Assembly: GCF_947090775.1 (NCBI RefSeq) | Contig: NZ_OX352321.1 | Coordinates: 3,100,001 to 3,164,000, forward strand | Reading direction: 5' to 3' | Source: Pseudarthrobacter sp. MM222 | GTDB taxonomy: Bacteria; Actinomycetota; Actinomycetes; Actinomycetales; Micrococcaceae | DNA: 64,000 nucleotides | Shown here: positions 1-9,582 of the stretch, one piece after another | How the letters are laid out: each line of letters starts with the position of its first letter | Numbering within the stretch: the stretch's first letter is position 1 | The notes under the pieces: generated by a model | Database searches by the model: none | Seen by the model: the letters and a program-made list of their open reading frames with translations, nothing else | What the model was told of the DNA's origin: nothing | Program-made: the position numbers and the translations under genes

Positions 1-970
1 GTGTCGCGACGCCGGCGGCCATGGCCACCGGGTTCCCGGACAGCGTGCCGGCCTGGTAGACCGGGCCCACGGGGGCGAGGTAGTCCATGACCTCCGCGCG
101 TCCGCCGAGGGCCGCGGTCGGCATCCCGCCGCCGATGACCTTGCCGAAGGTCAGCAGGTCCGGCGTCCAGGGCTGGTCCGCGCCGGCGGCGCCCCCGGTG
201 AGTCCCCAGTAGCCGGAGTAGCCGGTGCGGAAGCCGGTCAGGACCTCGTCGAGGATCAGCAGGGCCCCGTGCTCGCGCGTGATCCGGGCCAGCCCTGCGT
301 TGAAGCCCTCGCCGGGCGTGACGACGCCCATGTTGGCGGGCGCGGCCTCGGTGATCACGGCGGCAATGTTCGGGCCGTGCGTGGCGAAGGCGGCTTCGAC
401 GGCGCCGAGGTCGTTGTAGGGCAGCACGAGGGTTTCGGCGGCCGTCGCGGCGGTGACGCCGGCAGAGCCCGGCAGCGCCAGGGTGGCGACACCGGAGCCG
501 GCCGCGGCGAGGAGCCCGTCGAGGTGGCCGTGGTAGCAGCCGGCAAACTTGATGATGAGGTCCCGGCCGGTGAAGCCGCGTGCCAGCCGCACGGCGGTCA
601 TGGTCGCTTCGGTTCCGGTGGACACCATCCGGACCCGCTCCGCGGCAGGAACGCGTTCCTGAACGATCGCGGCGAGGTTGGCCTCATCGGGCGTCGAGGC
701 GCCGAAGGACAGCCCGCGGTCGACGGCGGCGTGGACCGCCGCGAGGACCGCCGGGTGGGCGTGACCCAGCAGCGCCGGACCCCAGGAGCAGACAAGGTCG
801 ACGTATTCGGCCCCGTCCGCGTCGGTCAAATAGGGGCCTTTGGCGGAGACCATGAACCGCGGCGTCCCGCCGACGGAGCCGAAGGCGCGCACGGGCGAGT
901 TCACGCCGCCGGGCATCAACTGGCGGGCACGGTCGAAGAGTTCCTCGTTGCGAGGGCTGCTGGAAGTCAT
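1..970 (-). CDS. hemL: Glutamate-1-semialdehyde 2,1-aminomutase, C-terminus cut by window edge
   Basis: This PLP enzyme converts glutamate-1-semialdehyde to 5-aminolevulinate, the second step of the C5 route to tetrapyrroles that starts with HemA. Reading from the ATG at 970, the frame stays open to base 1 and gives 323 residues of a family usually about 430-440 long, so the C-terminal quarter lies outside the window. The N-terminus has the family pattern ([19 protein letters not shown]), followed by [11 protein letters not shown] and the PLP-lysine motif [12 protein letters not shown] with the lysine near residue 277. An AGGAACC ribosome binding site precedes the ATG. It is the last gene of the minus-strand heme cluster, 34 bases downstream of the LLM oxidoreductase, which suggests co-transcription. 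Confidence 0.95.
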   Translation of the reverse strand, partial: MTSSSPRNEELFDRARQLMPGGVNSPVRAFGSVGGTPRFMVSAKGPYLTDADGAEYVDLVCSWGPALLGHAHPAVLAAVHAAVDRGLSFGASTPDEANLAAIVQERVPAAERVRMVSTGTEATMTAVRLARGFTGRDLIIKFAGCYHGHLDGLLAAAGSGVATLALPGSAGVTAATAAETLVLPYNDLGAVEAAFATHGPNIAAVITEAAPANMGVVTPGEGFNAGLARITREHGALLILDEVLTGFRTGYSGYWGLTGGAAGADQPWTPDLLTFGKVIGGGMPTAALGGRAEVMDYLAPVGPVYQAGTLSGNPVAMAAGVAT

Positions 971-1004
971 GGTTCCTATTCTTTCAGGTGCTTTCACTGT
1001 TTTT

Positions 1005-2135
1005 TCAGCTGCCTGCGCCGGCTGCTGCGGTGCCCGGGGCGGCCCCGGCCAGCACGTCGGCCACACGGGGCGCCACTTCCGTGCCGAAAAGTTCAATGGA
1101 CCGCATCATGGCGGCATGCGGCAGCGTGCCGTTGCTGTATTTCAGGTCGAAGCGGTCCACGCCGAGGTTCTTCTTGAGCAGCACGATCTTCGCGGCGACG
1201 GTCTCCGGCGACCCCACGTACAGGGCACCCTCCGGCGTGCACATCGCGTCGAATTCGCTCCGGTTGCCCGGTCCCCAGCCGCGCTCGGAACCGATCCGGT
1301 TACGCTGCGCGAGCCAGTGCGGGAAGAACTCCTCCCTCGACTCCTCATCGGTGGCGGCAACGTGGCCGGGTGAATGGGTGGCCATCTGCTGCATCGGGTG
1401 GCCGTATTTGGCCATCGCTTCGCGGTAGAGGTTGGCCAGCGGCGCGAACGCCCGGGGTTGTCCGCCGATGATGGCGAAGATAATCGGGTAGCCGTACTCG
1501 GCGCAGCGCAGCACCGACTCCGGGGTTCCGCCGACGCCGATCCAGGCCGGCAGCAGGTGGTGTTCCAGCGGCGGGTAGACGCTCAGCCCGCTGATGGCGG
1601 GCCGGGTGCGGCCTTCCCAGTGCACGGGATTCTGTGCCCGGACCTTGTCGAAAAGCTCAAGCTTTTCCTCGAACAGGACCTCGTAGTCCGCCAGGTCTAG
1701 CCCGAACAGGGGGAAGGATTCGATGAAGGAGCCGCGGCCCAGCATGACCTCCGCGCGGCCGTTGGCGATGGCATCCACGGTGGCGAAGCGCTGGAAGACC
1801 CGGATGGGGTCATCCGAGCTGAGCACCGTCACGGCCGAACCGAGCCGGATATTCCGGGTTCGTGACGCCGCGGCGGCGAGGAACACCTCCGGCGCGGAGA
1901 CGGCAAAGTCCCGGCGGTGGTGCTCTCCCACGGCGAAGGCGTGCAGCCCGACCTCATCGGCGAGCTCGGCCTGTTCCAGGAGCTGGCGCAGCACCTGGGC
2001 GTGCGGGATGGGGTGCCCGTCCGGGAACACACCGACGTCGCCGAAGCTGTTCAGGCCCAGCAGGATGCGCCCGGGTCCCACCGGCGCGGTGGGGTTTGCC
2101 ATGAACTCCGGGTCCGGCACGGATGCAGCACTCAT
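1005..2135 (-). CDS. LLM-class flavin-dependent oxidoreductase inside the heme operon
   Basis: This is a 376-residue luciferase-like (bacterial luciferase/F420 TIM-barrel) oxidoreductase. Features of the family include [15 protein letters not shown] near residue 65, the segment [19 protein letters not shown] and [15 protein letters not shown]. The substrate cannot be read from sequence, and the cofactor could be FMN or F420. The ATG at 2135 overlaps the hemB stop in an ATGA arrangement, so the two are almost certainly translationally coupled. A second ATG twelve codons in is possible, but the first preserves the coupling. The position between hemB and hemL is unexpected, since no step of heme synthesis needs such an enzyme. 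The C-terminus is Ala/Gly-rich and probably disordered. Confidence 0.85.
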   Translation of the reverse strand: MSAASVPDPEFMANPTAPVGPGRILLGLNSFGDVGVFPDGHPIPHAQVLRQLLEQAELADEVGLHAFAVGEHHRRDFAVSAPEVFLAAAASRTRNIRLGSAVTVLSSDDPIRVFQRFATVDAIANGRAEVMLGRGSFIESFPLFGLDLADYEVLFEEKLELFDKVRAQNPVHWEGRTRPAISGLSVYPPLEHHLLPAWIGVGGTPESVLRCAEYGYPIIFAIIGGQPRAFAPLANLYREAMAKYGHPMQQMATHSPGHVAATDEESREEFFPHWLAQRNRIGSERGWGPGNRSEFDAMCTPEGALYVGSPETVAAKIVLLKKNLGVDRFDLKYSNGTLPHAAMMRSIELFGTEVAPRVADVLAGAAPGTAAAGAGS

Positions 2136-3115
2136 CAGGACTCCTTCAGCCAGCCGGCGAGTTCGCTGGCCCAGTACGTCAGCACCATGTTGGCGCCGGC
2201 CCGCCTGATGCCCAGGACGGACTCGGTGATCGCGGCGCGCCGGTCGATCCAGCCGTTGGCCGCCGCGGCTTCGATCATCGCGTACTCGCCCGAGATCTGG
2301 TAGGCAGCGACCGGCACGGGGCTCATGGCGGCGACGTCGGCCAGAATGTCGAGGTAGCTCATGGCTGGTTTCACCATGACCATGTCGGCCCCCTCGGCGA
2401 GGTCCAGTTCCACTTCGACGATGGCTTCGCGGCGGTTGGCGGCCTCCATCTGGTAGGTGCGGCGGTCACCCTTCAGCTGCGAGTCGACGGCTTCGCGGAA
2501 AGGGCCGTAGAACGCCGAGGCGTATTTGGCGGCGTAGGCCACGATTGCGGTGTTGGCGTGACCGGCGTCCTCCAAGGCCTGCCGGATGACGGCGACCTGG
2601 CCGTCCATCATGCCGGAGGGGCCCAGGACGTGGGCTCCGGCCTCCGCCTGCGCCACCGCCATCTGCCCGTAGATTTCGAGGGTGGCGTCGTTGTCCACAT
2701 AGCCGTTGGCGTCGAGGACACCGCAGTGGCCGTGGTCCGTGAATTCGTCAAGGCAGACATCGCTCATGACCACGAGCTCGTCGCCGACCTCGGCCCGGAC
2801 GTCCCGGATGGCCTTGTTGAGTACTCCGTCGGGGTCGAGCGAGGCCGTGCCGGTAGCGTCCCGGACTTCGGGGACGCCGAACAGCATGATGCCGCCGACG
2901 CCCAGCCGCACGGCGTCGGCGGCGGCACGCTTGAGCGAATCCGTGGTGTGCTGCTGCACGCCCGGCATCGAGGCGATGGGGTTCGGCTCCGCCAGGCCCT
3001 CGCGGATAAAGGCCGGCAGCACCAGCTCCGCGGCCGAGAGGCGGTGTTCGGCGGTGAGCCGGCGCATGGCGGGCGTTGTGCGGAGGCGGCGGGGACGGTG
3101 GGTCGGAAAGCTCAT
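2135..3115 (-). CDS. hemB: Delta-aminolevulinic acid dehydratase (porphobilinogen synthase)
   Basis: HemB condenses two 5-aminolevulinate molecules to porphobilinogen in the cytoplasm. At 326 residues it has the usual length. The Schiff-base lysine lies in [13 protein letters not shown] near residue 250, and the second active-site lysine in [14 protein letters not shown]. The zinc-site region reads [14 protein letters not shown]: of the three cysteines in the classical zinc form, the middle one is aspartate here. I chose the ATG at 3115 because its ATGA overlaps the hemD stop; the frame stays open further upstream, but that part covers the hemD coding end. The LLM oxidoreductase follows by another ATGA overlap. 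Confidence 0.95.
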   Translation of the reverse strand: MSFPTHRPRRLRTTPAMRRLTAEHRLSAAELVLPAFIREGLAEPNPIASMPGVQQHTTDSLKRAAADAVRLGVGGIMLFGVPEVRDATGTASLDPDGVLNKAIRDVRAEVGDELVVMSDVCLDEFTDHGHCGVLDANGYVDNDATLEIYGQMAVAQAEAGAHVLGPSGMMDGQVAVIRQALEDAGHANTAIVAYAAKYASAFYGPFREAVDSQLKGDRRTYQMEAANRREAIVEVELDLAEGADMVMVKPAMSYLDILADVAAMSPVPVAAYQISGEYAMIEAAAANGWIDRRAAITESVLGIRRAGANMVLTYWASELAGWLKES

Positions 3116-4056
3116 GCTGGGTCCTTTGCGGTGGGCTCTGCGGCTGTCGGATGCGATGTTGAAGGAGCTGGCAACGTTGCGAGGGACTCGACGACGGCGG
3201 CCACCAGGCCCGACGCTGTCGGCTCCTCGGCGACGGCGGCGACAGTAAGTCCGAGCGAGTCCGCCTCGGCCGCCGTCGAACGCCCGATCGCGACGAAACG
3301 GCACGCTCCCAGCGGTGCGAGGTCGGCGTGGATGCGGCGGGCCGCGCTGGGCGAGGCGGCGACGACGGCCTGCAGGCGGCTGGCGGCGATTTCGGCTCGG
3401 GCTTCGGTGGCGGTGAGCACGGTGGCGGCCGGGCCGGTGCCGGTTGCGCCCGGGACGGGAGGGCAGGCGGGCAGGCGGCGGCCGGGATCGGCCGGGTAGT
3501 CCACGGTGTGGTAGGCGGTGACCGCCTGGACGAACGCGCCCCGGGCGGCAAGACCACGCCGGAGCCGGGCGTCGGCGATATCAGCCTGTGGCAGCAGCAC
3601 AGAGCCCTGGCCCTCCGGCCAGATTTCGAGCAGGCCGGCGCCGGACTGGCGGCCGGTCGGGGCGAGGTCGACGGCGATTCCCCGCGCCTCGAGCACCCGC
3701 CTGGTGGCCGGTCCGATCGTGGCCACCTGGACGCTGCCGGGCAGCCAGCTGCCCAGCTCCACGCCGCGCTCGGCCGCCTTGGCCTCGAGCGCCTGGACGG
3801 CGGTCACGCTGCTGACCACGAGCCAGGTGTAGGCGCCGGCCCCGAGGGCATCGAAGGCGACGTCCAAGGAATGCTGGTCGCGGGCAAGTTCGAAGTCGAT
3901 CAGCGGCAGCAGCAGCGGATCGGCGCCGACCTGGCGCAGGGCCGAGACGAGTTCCCCGGCCCTGTCAGGGGTGCGGGCCACAAGGACCCGGGCGCCCTCG
4001 GGCACCCTCATCGCCGGTGGCCCGCCCGTGTCCTTGCGGCCGCTGTACGCTCCCAT
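3112..4056 (-). CDS. hemD: Uroporphyrinogen-III synthase
   Basis: HemD closes hydroxymethylbilane to uroporphyrinogen III with inversion of ring D. The family is poorly conserved, but the two-lobed pattern is visible: [20 protein letters not shown] near the start, [11 protein letters not shown] and [15 protein letters not shown] in the first half, then [16 protein letters not shown] and [14 protein letters not shown] in the second. Its place directly after hemC supports the call. I use the ATG at 4056, 19 bases after the hemC stop (314 residues); an internal ATG at 4011 would give 299 residues and also fits the family. Neither has a strong ribosome binding site. The last 25 residues are Pro/Thr/Ala-rich. 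Confidence 0.88.
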   Translation of the reverse strand: MGAYSGRKDTGGPPAMRVPEGARVLVARTPDRAGELVSALRQVGADPLLLPLIDFELARDQHSLDVAFDALGAGAYTWLVVSSVTAVQALEAKAAERGVELGSWLPGSVQVATIGPATRRVLEARGIAVDLAPTGRQSGAGLLEIWPEGQGSVLLPQADIADARLRRGLAARGAFVQAVTAYHTVDYPADPGRRLPACPPVPGATGTGPAATVLTATEARAEIAASRLQAVVAASPSAARRIHADLAPLGACRFVAIGRSTAAEADSLGLTVAAVAEEPTASGLVAAVVESLATLPAPSTSHPTAAEPTAKDPA

Positions 4057-4075
4057 GAACCGTTGACCCCGCGGT

Positions 4076-5074
4076 TCAGGATGCGGCGAGGTCCGCGATG
4101 TCGGCGGCTCCCCGGGCGAGCAGGACCTCCGCCAGCTCAATCCCCAGCAGCGTCGCCCCGATCTCGGTGAGTCCGTCGGTGGCCTTCCTGTCCCGCACGC
4201 TGGCCGTGCCGTCGACGGCACAGACGACGGCTTCAAGGTGCAGCATGCTGCCCTTGCGGTAGGCGTAGGCGCCCACCGGCGCGGCACATCCGGCCTCCAG
4301 CCGGGCCAGCAACGCGCGTTCTGCCGTGACGGCGAGCCGGGTGTCCGGGTCGTCGAGGGCGGCGAGGGCCTGCGCCAGCACGCCCTGGGAGCCTTCAGTG
4401 GATCCGGCCTTGCGGGGGGCGTCGGCGGCGCGGCATTCGATCGCCAGGGATCCTTGCCCGGCGGCCGGCAGCATGATGTCGGTCTCAAGGTATTCGCTGA
4501 CGGTGTCCAGCCGGCCGATCCGGTGCAGTCCGGCGGCGGCGAGGACGACGGCGTCGAGATCGCAGGATTTGCCGTCCACGACGGTGTCGGTGCTGTTGCC
4601 CGGCAGCCCGGGGACCCGGCCCAGCCGCGTGTCCACGTTGCCGCGGATGTCCCGGATGTCGAGATCCGGACGCGCGGCGCGCAACTGGGCGGCCCGACGC
4701 GGGGATCCGGTGCCGACGGTGGCCCCGGCGGGCAGGTCGGCGAGCTTGAGGCCGTCACGGGCACAGAGTACGTCCCGGACATCGACGCGTTTCGGCGTCG
4801 CCGCGAGGCTCAGGCCGAGGGCGGGGCCGGTGGGCAGGTCCTTGAGCGAGTGCACGGCGACATCGCATTTGTCCTGCAGCAGGGCCTCGCGCAGTGCGGC
4901 GACGAAGACGCCGGTGCCGCCCAGCTGGGACAGCGAGCCGGTGAGGACATCGCCCTCGGTCTTGATGTGGACGAGCTCCACCGGGAACCCGCCGACGGCG
5001 GCAAGCTGGTCCGCGGTCTGCTGCGTCTGGGTGAGGGCGAGCTTGCTGGCGCGGGTGCCGATCCGGACGGTCAT
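4076..5074 (-). CDS. hemC: Hydroxymethylbilane synthase (porphobilinogen deaminase)
   Basis: HemC polymerises four porphobilinogens into hydroxymethylbilane on a covalently bound dipyrromethane cofactor. The N-terminus VRIGTRASKLALTQTQ is typical, as are SLKDLPTGP and GTGSPRRAAQL. The cofactor cysteine sits in EAGCAAPVGAYA in the C-terminal third. The ATG at 5074 overlaps the hemH stop, giving 332 residues; the longer open frame upstream is shadow sequence in hemH. Its product is the HemD substrate, and hemD lies immediately downstream. Confidence 0.95.
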   Translation of the reverse strand: MTVRIGTRASKLALTQTQQTADQLAAVGGFPVELVHIKTEGDVLTGSLSQLGGTGVFVAALREALLQDKCDVAVHSLKDLPTGPALGLSLAATPKRVDVRDVLCARDGLKLADLPAGATVGTGSPRRAAQLRAARPDLDIRDIRGNVDTRLGRVPGLPGNSTDTVVDGKSCDLDAVVLAAAGLHRIGRLDTVSEYLETDIMLPAAGQGSLAIECRAADAPRKAGSTEGSQGVLAQALAALDDPDTRLAVTAERALLARLEAGCAAPVGAYAYRKGSMLHLEAVVCAVDGTASVRDRKATDGLTEIGATLLGIELAEVLLARGAADIADLAAS

Positions 5075-6366
5075 GGGGTCCCCCGGCCGGCTGACGTCGC
5101 GGCCGTGGACGCAGCCGCGGGAGCGGAACTGCCGGCAGCGGAGGCTTCCGGGTAGGAATCGTGGCCGGTACCGACGGTGGTGTCGGCTCCGGCGATGGTG
5201 GGCTTCTCGCCGCGGAAGTTGGCGCAGCAGCCGGGCCGGCACACGTCGTACCAGGGTCCGAGCGCGGTTAGGTGCGGCCGGTCGGCGATGTTGTTCGCGG
5301 CGGTCCGTTCGCAAATCAGGTCCACGAGTCCGCCGACGAACTTCCGGTGCGTTCCCGGGGTGGGCACGCGGGTGGCGGCCAGCCCCAGCTTGGCGCAGGT
5401 ATCCAGCGCCTCAGTGTCAAGGTCCCAGACAACTTCCATATGGTCGCTGACGAAGCCGAGCGGCACGATCACGACGCCCTTGACGCCCTGGCCGGCAAGT
5501 TCCTCGATGGCATCGTTGATGTCCGGTTCCAGCCATGGCACGTGCGGTGCGCCGGAGCGGGACTGGTAGACGAGGGACCACGGGGCGGTCAGGCCCGTCT
5601 TGGTTTCCACCCGGCGGATGACCTCGGCGCCGGAGGCCAGGTGCTGGGCGGCATAGGCGGAGTCCTCTGCAAAGTGGCGTGGCTCCTCCTCGGAGCGTCC
5701 GGCGGCTTCGGCATCGCGGGTCGGGATGGAGTGCGTCGCGAACAGGATGTGCACCGGGGTGCCGGCCGCCCCGAGCTGGGCCTGGACGTGGGCGAGGCCG
5801 GCCGCGGTGCCCTCGACGAAGGGCTCCACGAAACCGGGGTGATCGAAGTACTGCCGCACCTTGTCCACTTCGAGTTTCCCGTCGAGGCCGGTCTCGGTCA
5901 GCGCCATGCCGATGTCCTCGCGGTATTGGCGGCAGCTGGAGTAGCAGGAGTAGGCACTCGTGGTGATCATCAGGACCTTGCGGTGCCCGGCGTCGTAGAT
6001 GTCCTGAAGCGTCTGCGGGATGTACGGGTCCCAGTTGCGGTTGCCCCAGAACACTGGCAGTTCAATGCCGCGGGAGGCGAGCTCGGCCTCGATGCCGGCT
6101 TTCAGCTCGCGGTTTTGCTGGTTGATCGGGCTGATACCGCCGTTGGCGCGGTAGTGGTGCGAGACCGCCTCGAGCCGCTCGTCCGGGATGCCGCGCCCGC
6201 GTGTGACGTTGCGGAGGAACGGGAGAACGTCGTCCTGGCCTTCGGGCCCGCCGAAGGAAGCGAGGAGCACGGCGTCGTACTCCTTGGGGGCCATCCGGCC
6301 GGCCTCGGTGACCGGATTGACGGCGGTCTCCTGGGCACCGGATCCCTGGGGTTCGAGCGGGCTCAT
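5071..6366 (-). CDS. hemH: Ferrochelatase, coproporphyrin type (CpfC)
   Basis: This enzyme inserts Fe2+ into a porphyrin. Because hemQ is the neighbour and hemY is of the actinobacterial type, the substrate is inferred to be coproporphyrin III rather than protoporphyrin IX. Conserved sites include the metal-site histidine in FATHSIPTRD and PLGFVSDHMEVVWDLD with its glutamate. SAYSCYSSCRQYRED and a C-terminal CRPGCCAN cluster match the cysteines that bind a [2Fe-2S] cluster in actinobacterial ferrochelatases. The ATG at 6366 overlaps the hemQ stop. The protein is 431 residues, with about 28 N-terminal and 40 C-terminal residues beyond the core; the tail is Ala/Ser/Thr-rich and probably disordered. 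Confidence 0.93.
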   Translation of the reverse strand: MSPLEPQGSGAQETAVNPVTEAGRMAPKEYDAVLLASFGGPEGQDDVLPFLRNVTRGRGIPDERLEAVSHHYRANGGISPINQQNRELKAGIEAELASRGIELPVFWGNRNWDPYIPQTLQDIYDAGHRKVLMITTSAYSCYSSCRQYREDIGMALTETGLDGKLEVDKVRQYFDHPGFVEPFVEGTAAGLAHVQAQLGAAGTPVHILFATHSIPTRDAEAAGRSEEEPRHFAEDSAYAAQHLASGAEVIRRVETKTGLTAPWSLVYQSRSGAPHVPWLEPDINDAIEELAGQGVKGVVIVPLGFVSDHMEVVWDLDTEALDTCAKLGLAATRVPTPGTHRKFVGGLVDLICERTAANNIADRPHLTALGPWYDVCRPGCCANFRGEKPTIAGADTTVGTGHDSYPEASAAGSSAPAAASTAATSAGRGTP

Positions 6367-7088
6367 GCAAGGACCTCGGCGATCTCGGCGGCGGTGACCC
6401 GGCGGCCGGTGTAGAAGGGGATTTCCTCGCGGACGTGGTGGCGGGCCTCGGTGGCGCGGAGGTGGCGCATCAGGTCCACGAGGTCCACGAGTTCGGGGGC
6501 TTCCAGGCCGAGGATCCATTCCCAGTCTCCCAGGGCGAAGGAGGAGACGGTGTTGGAGATGACCTGGGGGAATTCGCGGCCCAGCATGCCGTGGTCGCGG
6601 AGCATGGCGCCGCGCTCGGCGTCGGGCAGGAGGTACCACTCGTAGGAGCGGACGAAGGGGTAGACGCAGAGCCATTCTGCCGGTGCCACGCCGCGGGAGT
6701 AGGCGGGCGTGTGGTTCTTGGCGAACTCGGCCTCGCGGTGCACGCCCATTGCGGACCACGCGATCTCGGTGCCCGCGAAGAGCTTGCTGCGCCGGATATC
6801 CCGGATCGCCCGCTGCAGGGCCTCCGGCTGGGGCCCGTGCAGCCACACCATGATGTCGGCGTCCGCCCGCATGGCAGAGACGTCGTAACTGCCGCGGTGG
6901 ACCACTCCCGCATCGGCCAGCCGGGCAGTCAGCGCGTCGAACTCCTCGGCAGCGTCGTCGCTGCGCGGGACCTCGGCGGACCGCTTGAAGACCGTCCAAA
7001 GCGTGAAGAACTGCTCGGTGGATTCTTCGTTTGCTGATTCGGTGACTGATCCGGTTTTAGTGACAGATTCGGCAGAAGTGTGGCTCAT
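6363..7088 (-). CDS. hemQ: Coproheme decarboxylase HemQ (ChdC)
   Basis: HemQ oxidatively decarboxylates Fe-coproporphyrin (coproheme) to heme b using peroxide. It belongs to the chlorite-dismutase fold. The motif CVYPFVRSYEWYLL holds the candidate catalytic tyrosine (about residue 143), and MLRDHGMLGREF holds the likely proximal heme histidine. The first 25 residues are Ser/Thr/Glu-rich and unlike the core. Length is 241 residues. The ATG at 7088 has no obvious ribosome binding site but is preceded seven bases upstream by CAGACT, close to a -10 hexamer, so a local start of transcription is possible. The presence of this gene defines the heme pathway used by this organism. Confidence 0.94.
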   Translation of the reverse strand: MSHTSAESVTKTGSVTESANEESTEQFFTLWTVFKRSAEVPRSDDAAEEFDALTARLADAGVVHRGSYDVSAMRADADIMVWLHGPQPEALQRAIRDIRRSKLFAGTEIAWSAMGVHREAEFAKNHTPAYSRGVAPAEWLCVYPFVRSYEWYLLPDAERGAMLRDHGMLGREFPQVISNTVSSFALGDWEWILGLEAPELVDLVDLMRHLRATEARHHVREEIPFYTGRRVTAAEIAEVLA

Positions 7089-7203
7089 AGATACCAGTCT
7101 GCCCCTTCCCCTTGGCTAAGTCGAAACAGAGCACTTCTACAGGGCGTAGAAGTGCTGGATTTCACACTTCAGTCCGGAGGCAGGGGTTCCGGCAGCGTTT
7201 CGC

Positions 7204-8004
7204 TCAGGTCCTGCGCAGCCTGGTGGCGACGACGCCGGCGATTCCGGACAGCCCGACAAGGCCGATTCCCCAGCCGAGCAACGGGGAAAGGCCGGTTTCC
7301 TCCGCGGAGGTGGCCTTGAGCGAAGTGCTGCCGGAACGGCCGTCAGTCCCGGCCGGTACTTCCGTCCGCGCCGGACCGGGCTCCGGCTGCACCGCAGCGT
7401 CCAGGCCGGGTTCCGACGTTGGGACTGCGTCCGGGCCGTCCGGGTCAAGGGTACCGGCCCCGGGTGGGGGCGTGGCGGGAGCCGGATCCCCGGCGGCGCT
7501 CCGGCCGGCGGCCGGGGCGGCGGGCTGCGGAGCGGAGGGCTGGCTTTCGGCCGGCGGGCCGCCCTGGGGCGCCTCCGGCTGAGCGGTGCCGGACTGCGTC
7601 GGGGAAGGCGTTGCCGTCCGGTCCGGCGCGGCCGCCTCACCGTCGTCGTCATCGTCGTCCTGCCCGGGCTGCTGCGAGGGTGACGCCGGCTTCGTCGGCG
7701 TCGGCTCCGCTGAGGACTCCGGCCGCCCGGACGAGGTGGGCTGTTGCGACGCCGTCGGTTGCGGGGAACCGAGCAGGTTACCGAGCAGGCCGTCGAGGCC
7801 GCGCGACAGCGATCCCCCCGCCGTTGCTGCGCCCGCTGTCGTTGCTGCGGCGGCCAGGACTCCGGTTGCGGCGTGCGAGGCAGGAACTCCTGCTGAGCCG
7901 GCCAGCACCGCCCCGAGCGCGGCAGCTGCCAGGCCGTGCCGGAGTCCCCGATGGCGGCCTGCCTGCGTCCTTGAATCGTTGGACCTGTGAATAACCATGG
8001 TCAT
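7204..8004 (-). CDS. Pro/Ala/Ser-rich exported protein with C-terminal anchor, unknown function
   Basis: I do not recognise this 266-residue protein. An N-terminal stretch of about 45 residues has a basic start and a hydrophobic segment ending at SHAATG, consistent with export. The middle (about 60-225) is low complexity, rich in Pro, Ala, Ser, Gln and Thr, and includes a run of six aspartates. Near the C-terminus a hydrophobic segment (LLGWGIGLVGLSGIAGVVAT) is followed by RLRRT, like a membrane anchor with a cytoplasmic basic tail. No LPXTG motif is visible. It lies between hemY and hemQ on the same strand. The start could be the ATG at 8004 or the one at 7998. Whether it has a link to heme is unknown. 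Confidence 0.7.
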   Translation of the reverse strand: MTMVIHRSNDSRTQAGRHRGLRHGLAAAALGAVLAGSAGVPASHAATGVLAAAATTAGAATAGGSLSRGLDGLLGNLLGSPQPTASQQPTSSGRPESSAEPTPTKPASPSQQPGQDDDDDDGEAAAPDRTATPSPTQSGTAQPEAPQGGPPAESQPSAPQPAAPAAGRSAAGDPAPATPPPGAGTLDPDGPDAVPTSEPGLDAAVQPEPGPARTEVPAGTDGRSGSTSLKATSAEETGLSPLLGWGIGLVGLSGIAGVVATRLRRT

Positions 8005-8108
8005 CGACCCTAACGGGGATCAGGTCCCGGGGGAATTTTGACTGCCGGCCGGTGGGCATGCTCAGCGCAGCGGCAAAGGGGCGAGGAATGCGGACCCGGC
8101 AACGGCGG

Positions 8109-9578
8109 TCACGCCAGCAGGGTACGCAGCACTTTGGGTGTGTCGGCGACGATCGCGGCGAGCCCGTTGCCGGACAGCCAGCCGCCCACGACGGCGAGGG
8201 TCCCGTCCGCGGCGCAGATCTCCCGGACTTCGGCGACGCGGCGCTTGTGCCCGAGGGACGCGAACGGCAGGGCACCGGACCAGCGCACCACGTCCCAGGC
8301 CTGCACGGAGCCGGCCTGGACCGGAACGGCGAGCAGGGCCGAGGCGTCCTGCAAGGCGGCGTCGAACAGTTCGGCGTCGGTCCGGGGCTCCGGAGCGGAT
8401 CCGTTGGCGGGCCGCGGGCCGCGCCCGTAGGAGAGGCGGAGGACATGGGTGCCGGGGGCGGCTTGCTCAGCCAGCCAGCGCCACTTTGCGGTGGCATGGG
8501 TGAGGGCCTTGGCCGCGATGCCCGGACTTTGCGGCGCCACCAGGATCCCGGTGCCGCGCGGGGCGGAGTCGAGCTCCGGCAGGTCCACCACGAGGGTGAC
8601 CAGGCTGACGTCCGGTCCGGCGGCGGGCCGGCGGCTGGCGACCTCCGGCAGGGCCCCGGAAAGCAGCCCGACGGCGGCCGGACCTTCGACCGCGACGACC
8701 AGCAGCCCGGCGTCGTAGTCGCGGTCTCCGGACCGGACGCGCCAGCCACCGGCAGTCCGCTCGACAGTATCGGCCCGCTTACTGCTCAGCAGCGTCACGC
8801 CGCGGTCCCGCAGATCGGCCAGGAGCGCGGAGATCAGCGTGTGCATTCCACCCCGGAGGCCCGCCACGGCCGAGCCGGCTTTCTGTAGGGCGGGGCCCGG
8901 GGCGCGGTCTCCGGCCCCGCTCCCGGGCGCGCCGGGGGCGCCCCTGCGCTGGGCGGCGACGGCGGCGGCGAGGGAGCCATGTTGCCGGATTCCGGCGCGC
9001 AGTCCCGGCGCCACCATATCCACGTCGAGCACGGCCGGGTCGGCGGAGTGGACCCCGCCGACAACCGGCGCCACGAGACGCTCGAGGACCCGGCGCCCCA
9101 TCCGGGCGCGGACCAAGGCCGAGACACTTGTGTCCCCGCGGCCGGTGCCAATCGAGGCCGGAAGGAGGGCATCCAGGGAGGCACGGAGTGAGCCCAGCGT
9201 GCCGAGCGAACGCCGGACCTCGGGATCCCAGGGGTTGGCCGGGATACCGAGCACTCCGGTCCGGGGCAGTTCGCGGGGACCGTCAGGCAGCTGGACCCAG
9301 GCGCCCCCTGGGTTCGGAGCCACGATCTCGGCCGCGAGACCCAGCTCGGCGGCGAGGTCGGCCACAGCTGAGGAGCGGGTGGCGAAGGACTCGGCGCCGC
9401 TGTCCAGGGTCAGGCCGCCGACGACATGGCTGCCGACGCAGCCGCCCCACTCCCTGGAAGCCTCCAGCACGGTGGTGCTGACACCGGCGCGGGCCAGTTC
9501 CCGGGCGGCCAGCAGGCCGGAGATCCCCCCGCCCACCACCACGGCGGTCCGGCCGGGGCTGCGCTCAGCTGCGCCCAT
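8109..9578 (-). CDS. hemY: Coproporphyrinogen III oxidase (HemY/CgoX)
   Basis: This is an FAD-dependent oxidase of the protoporphyrinogen oxidase family; in the coproporphyrin pathway it oxidises coproporphyrinogen III to coproporphyrin III. The Rossmann motif VVVGGGISGLLAARELARAG is at residues 13-32, and the C-terminal FAD-binding segment reads LAVVGGWLSGNGLAAIV. A conserved LVAPVVGGVHSADP lies in the middle. Length is 489 residues. About 20 residues near position 220 are Gly/Ala/Pro-rich and look like an expanded loop. The gene starts four bases after the hemE stop, so the two are one transcription unit. Confidence 0.93.
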   Translation of the reverse strand: MGAAERSPGRTAVVVGGGISGLLAARELARAGVSTTVLEASREWGGCVGSHVVGGLTLDSGAESFATRSSAVADLAAELGLAAEIVAPNPGGAWVQLPDGPRELPRTGVLGIPANPWDPEVRRSLGTLGSLRASLDALLPASIGTGRGDTSVSALVRARMGRRVLERLVAPVVGGVHSADPAVLDVDMVAPGLRAGIRQHGSLAAAVAAQRRGAPGAPGSGAGDRAPGPALQKAGSAVAGLRGGMHTLISALLADLRDRGVTLLSSKRADTVERTAGGWRVRSGDRDYDAGLLVVAVEGPAAVGLLSGALPEVASRRPAAGPDVSLVTLVVDLPELDSAPRGTGILVAPQSPGIAAKALTHATAKWRWLAEQAAPGTHVLRLSYGRGPRPANGSAPEPRTDAELFDAALQDASALLAVPVQAGSVQAWDVVRWSGALPFASLGHKRRVAEVREICAADGTLAVVGGWLSGNGLAAIVADTPKVLRTLLA

Positions 9579-9582
9579 GCCG

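Noticed and set aside
2123..3499. Long open frame opposite hemB and hemD (458 codons)
   Set aside because: Shadow of the real genes; Gly/Val/His-rich composition typical of antisense frames in high-GC DNA.
5071..6999. 642-residue extended hemH
   Set aside because: The N-terminal third is an out-of-frame shadow of hemQ; the family core starts after the ATG at 6366.
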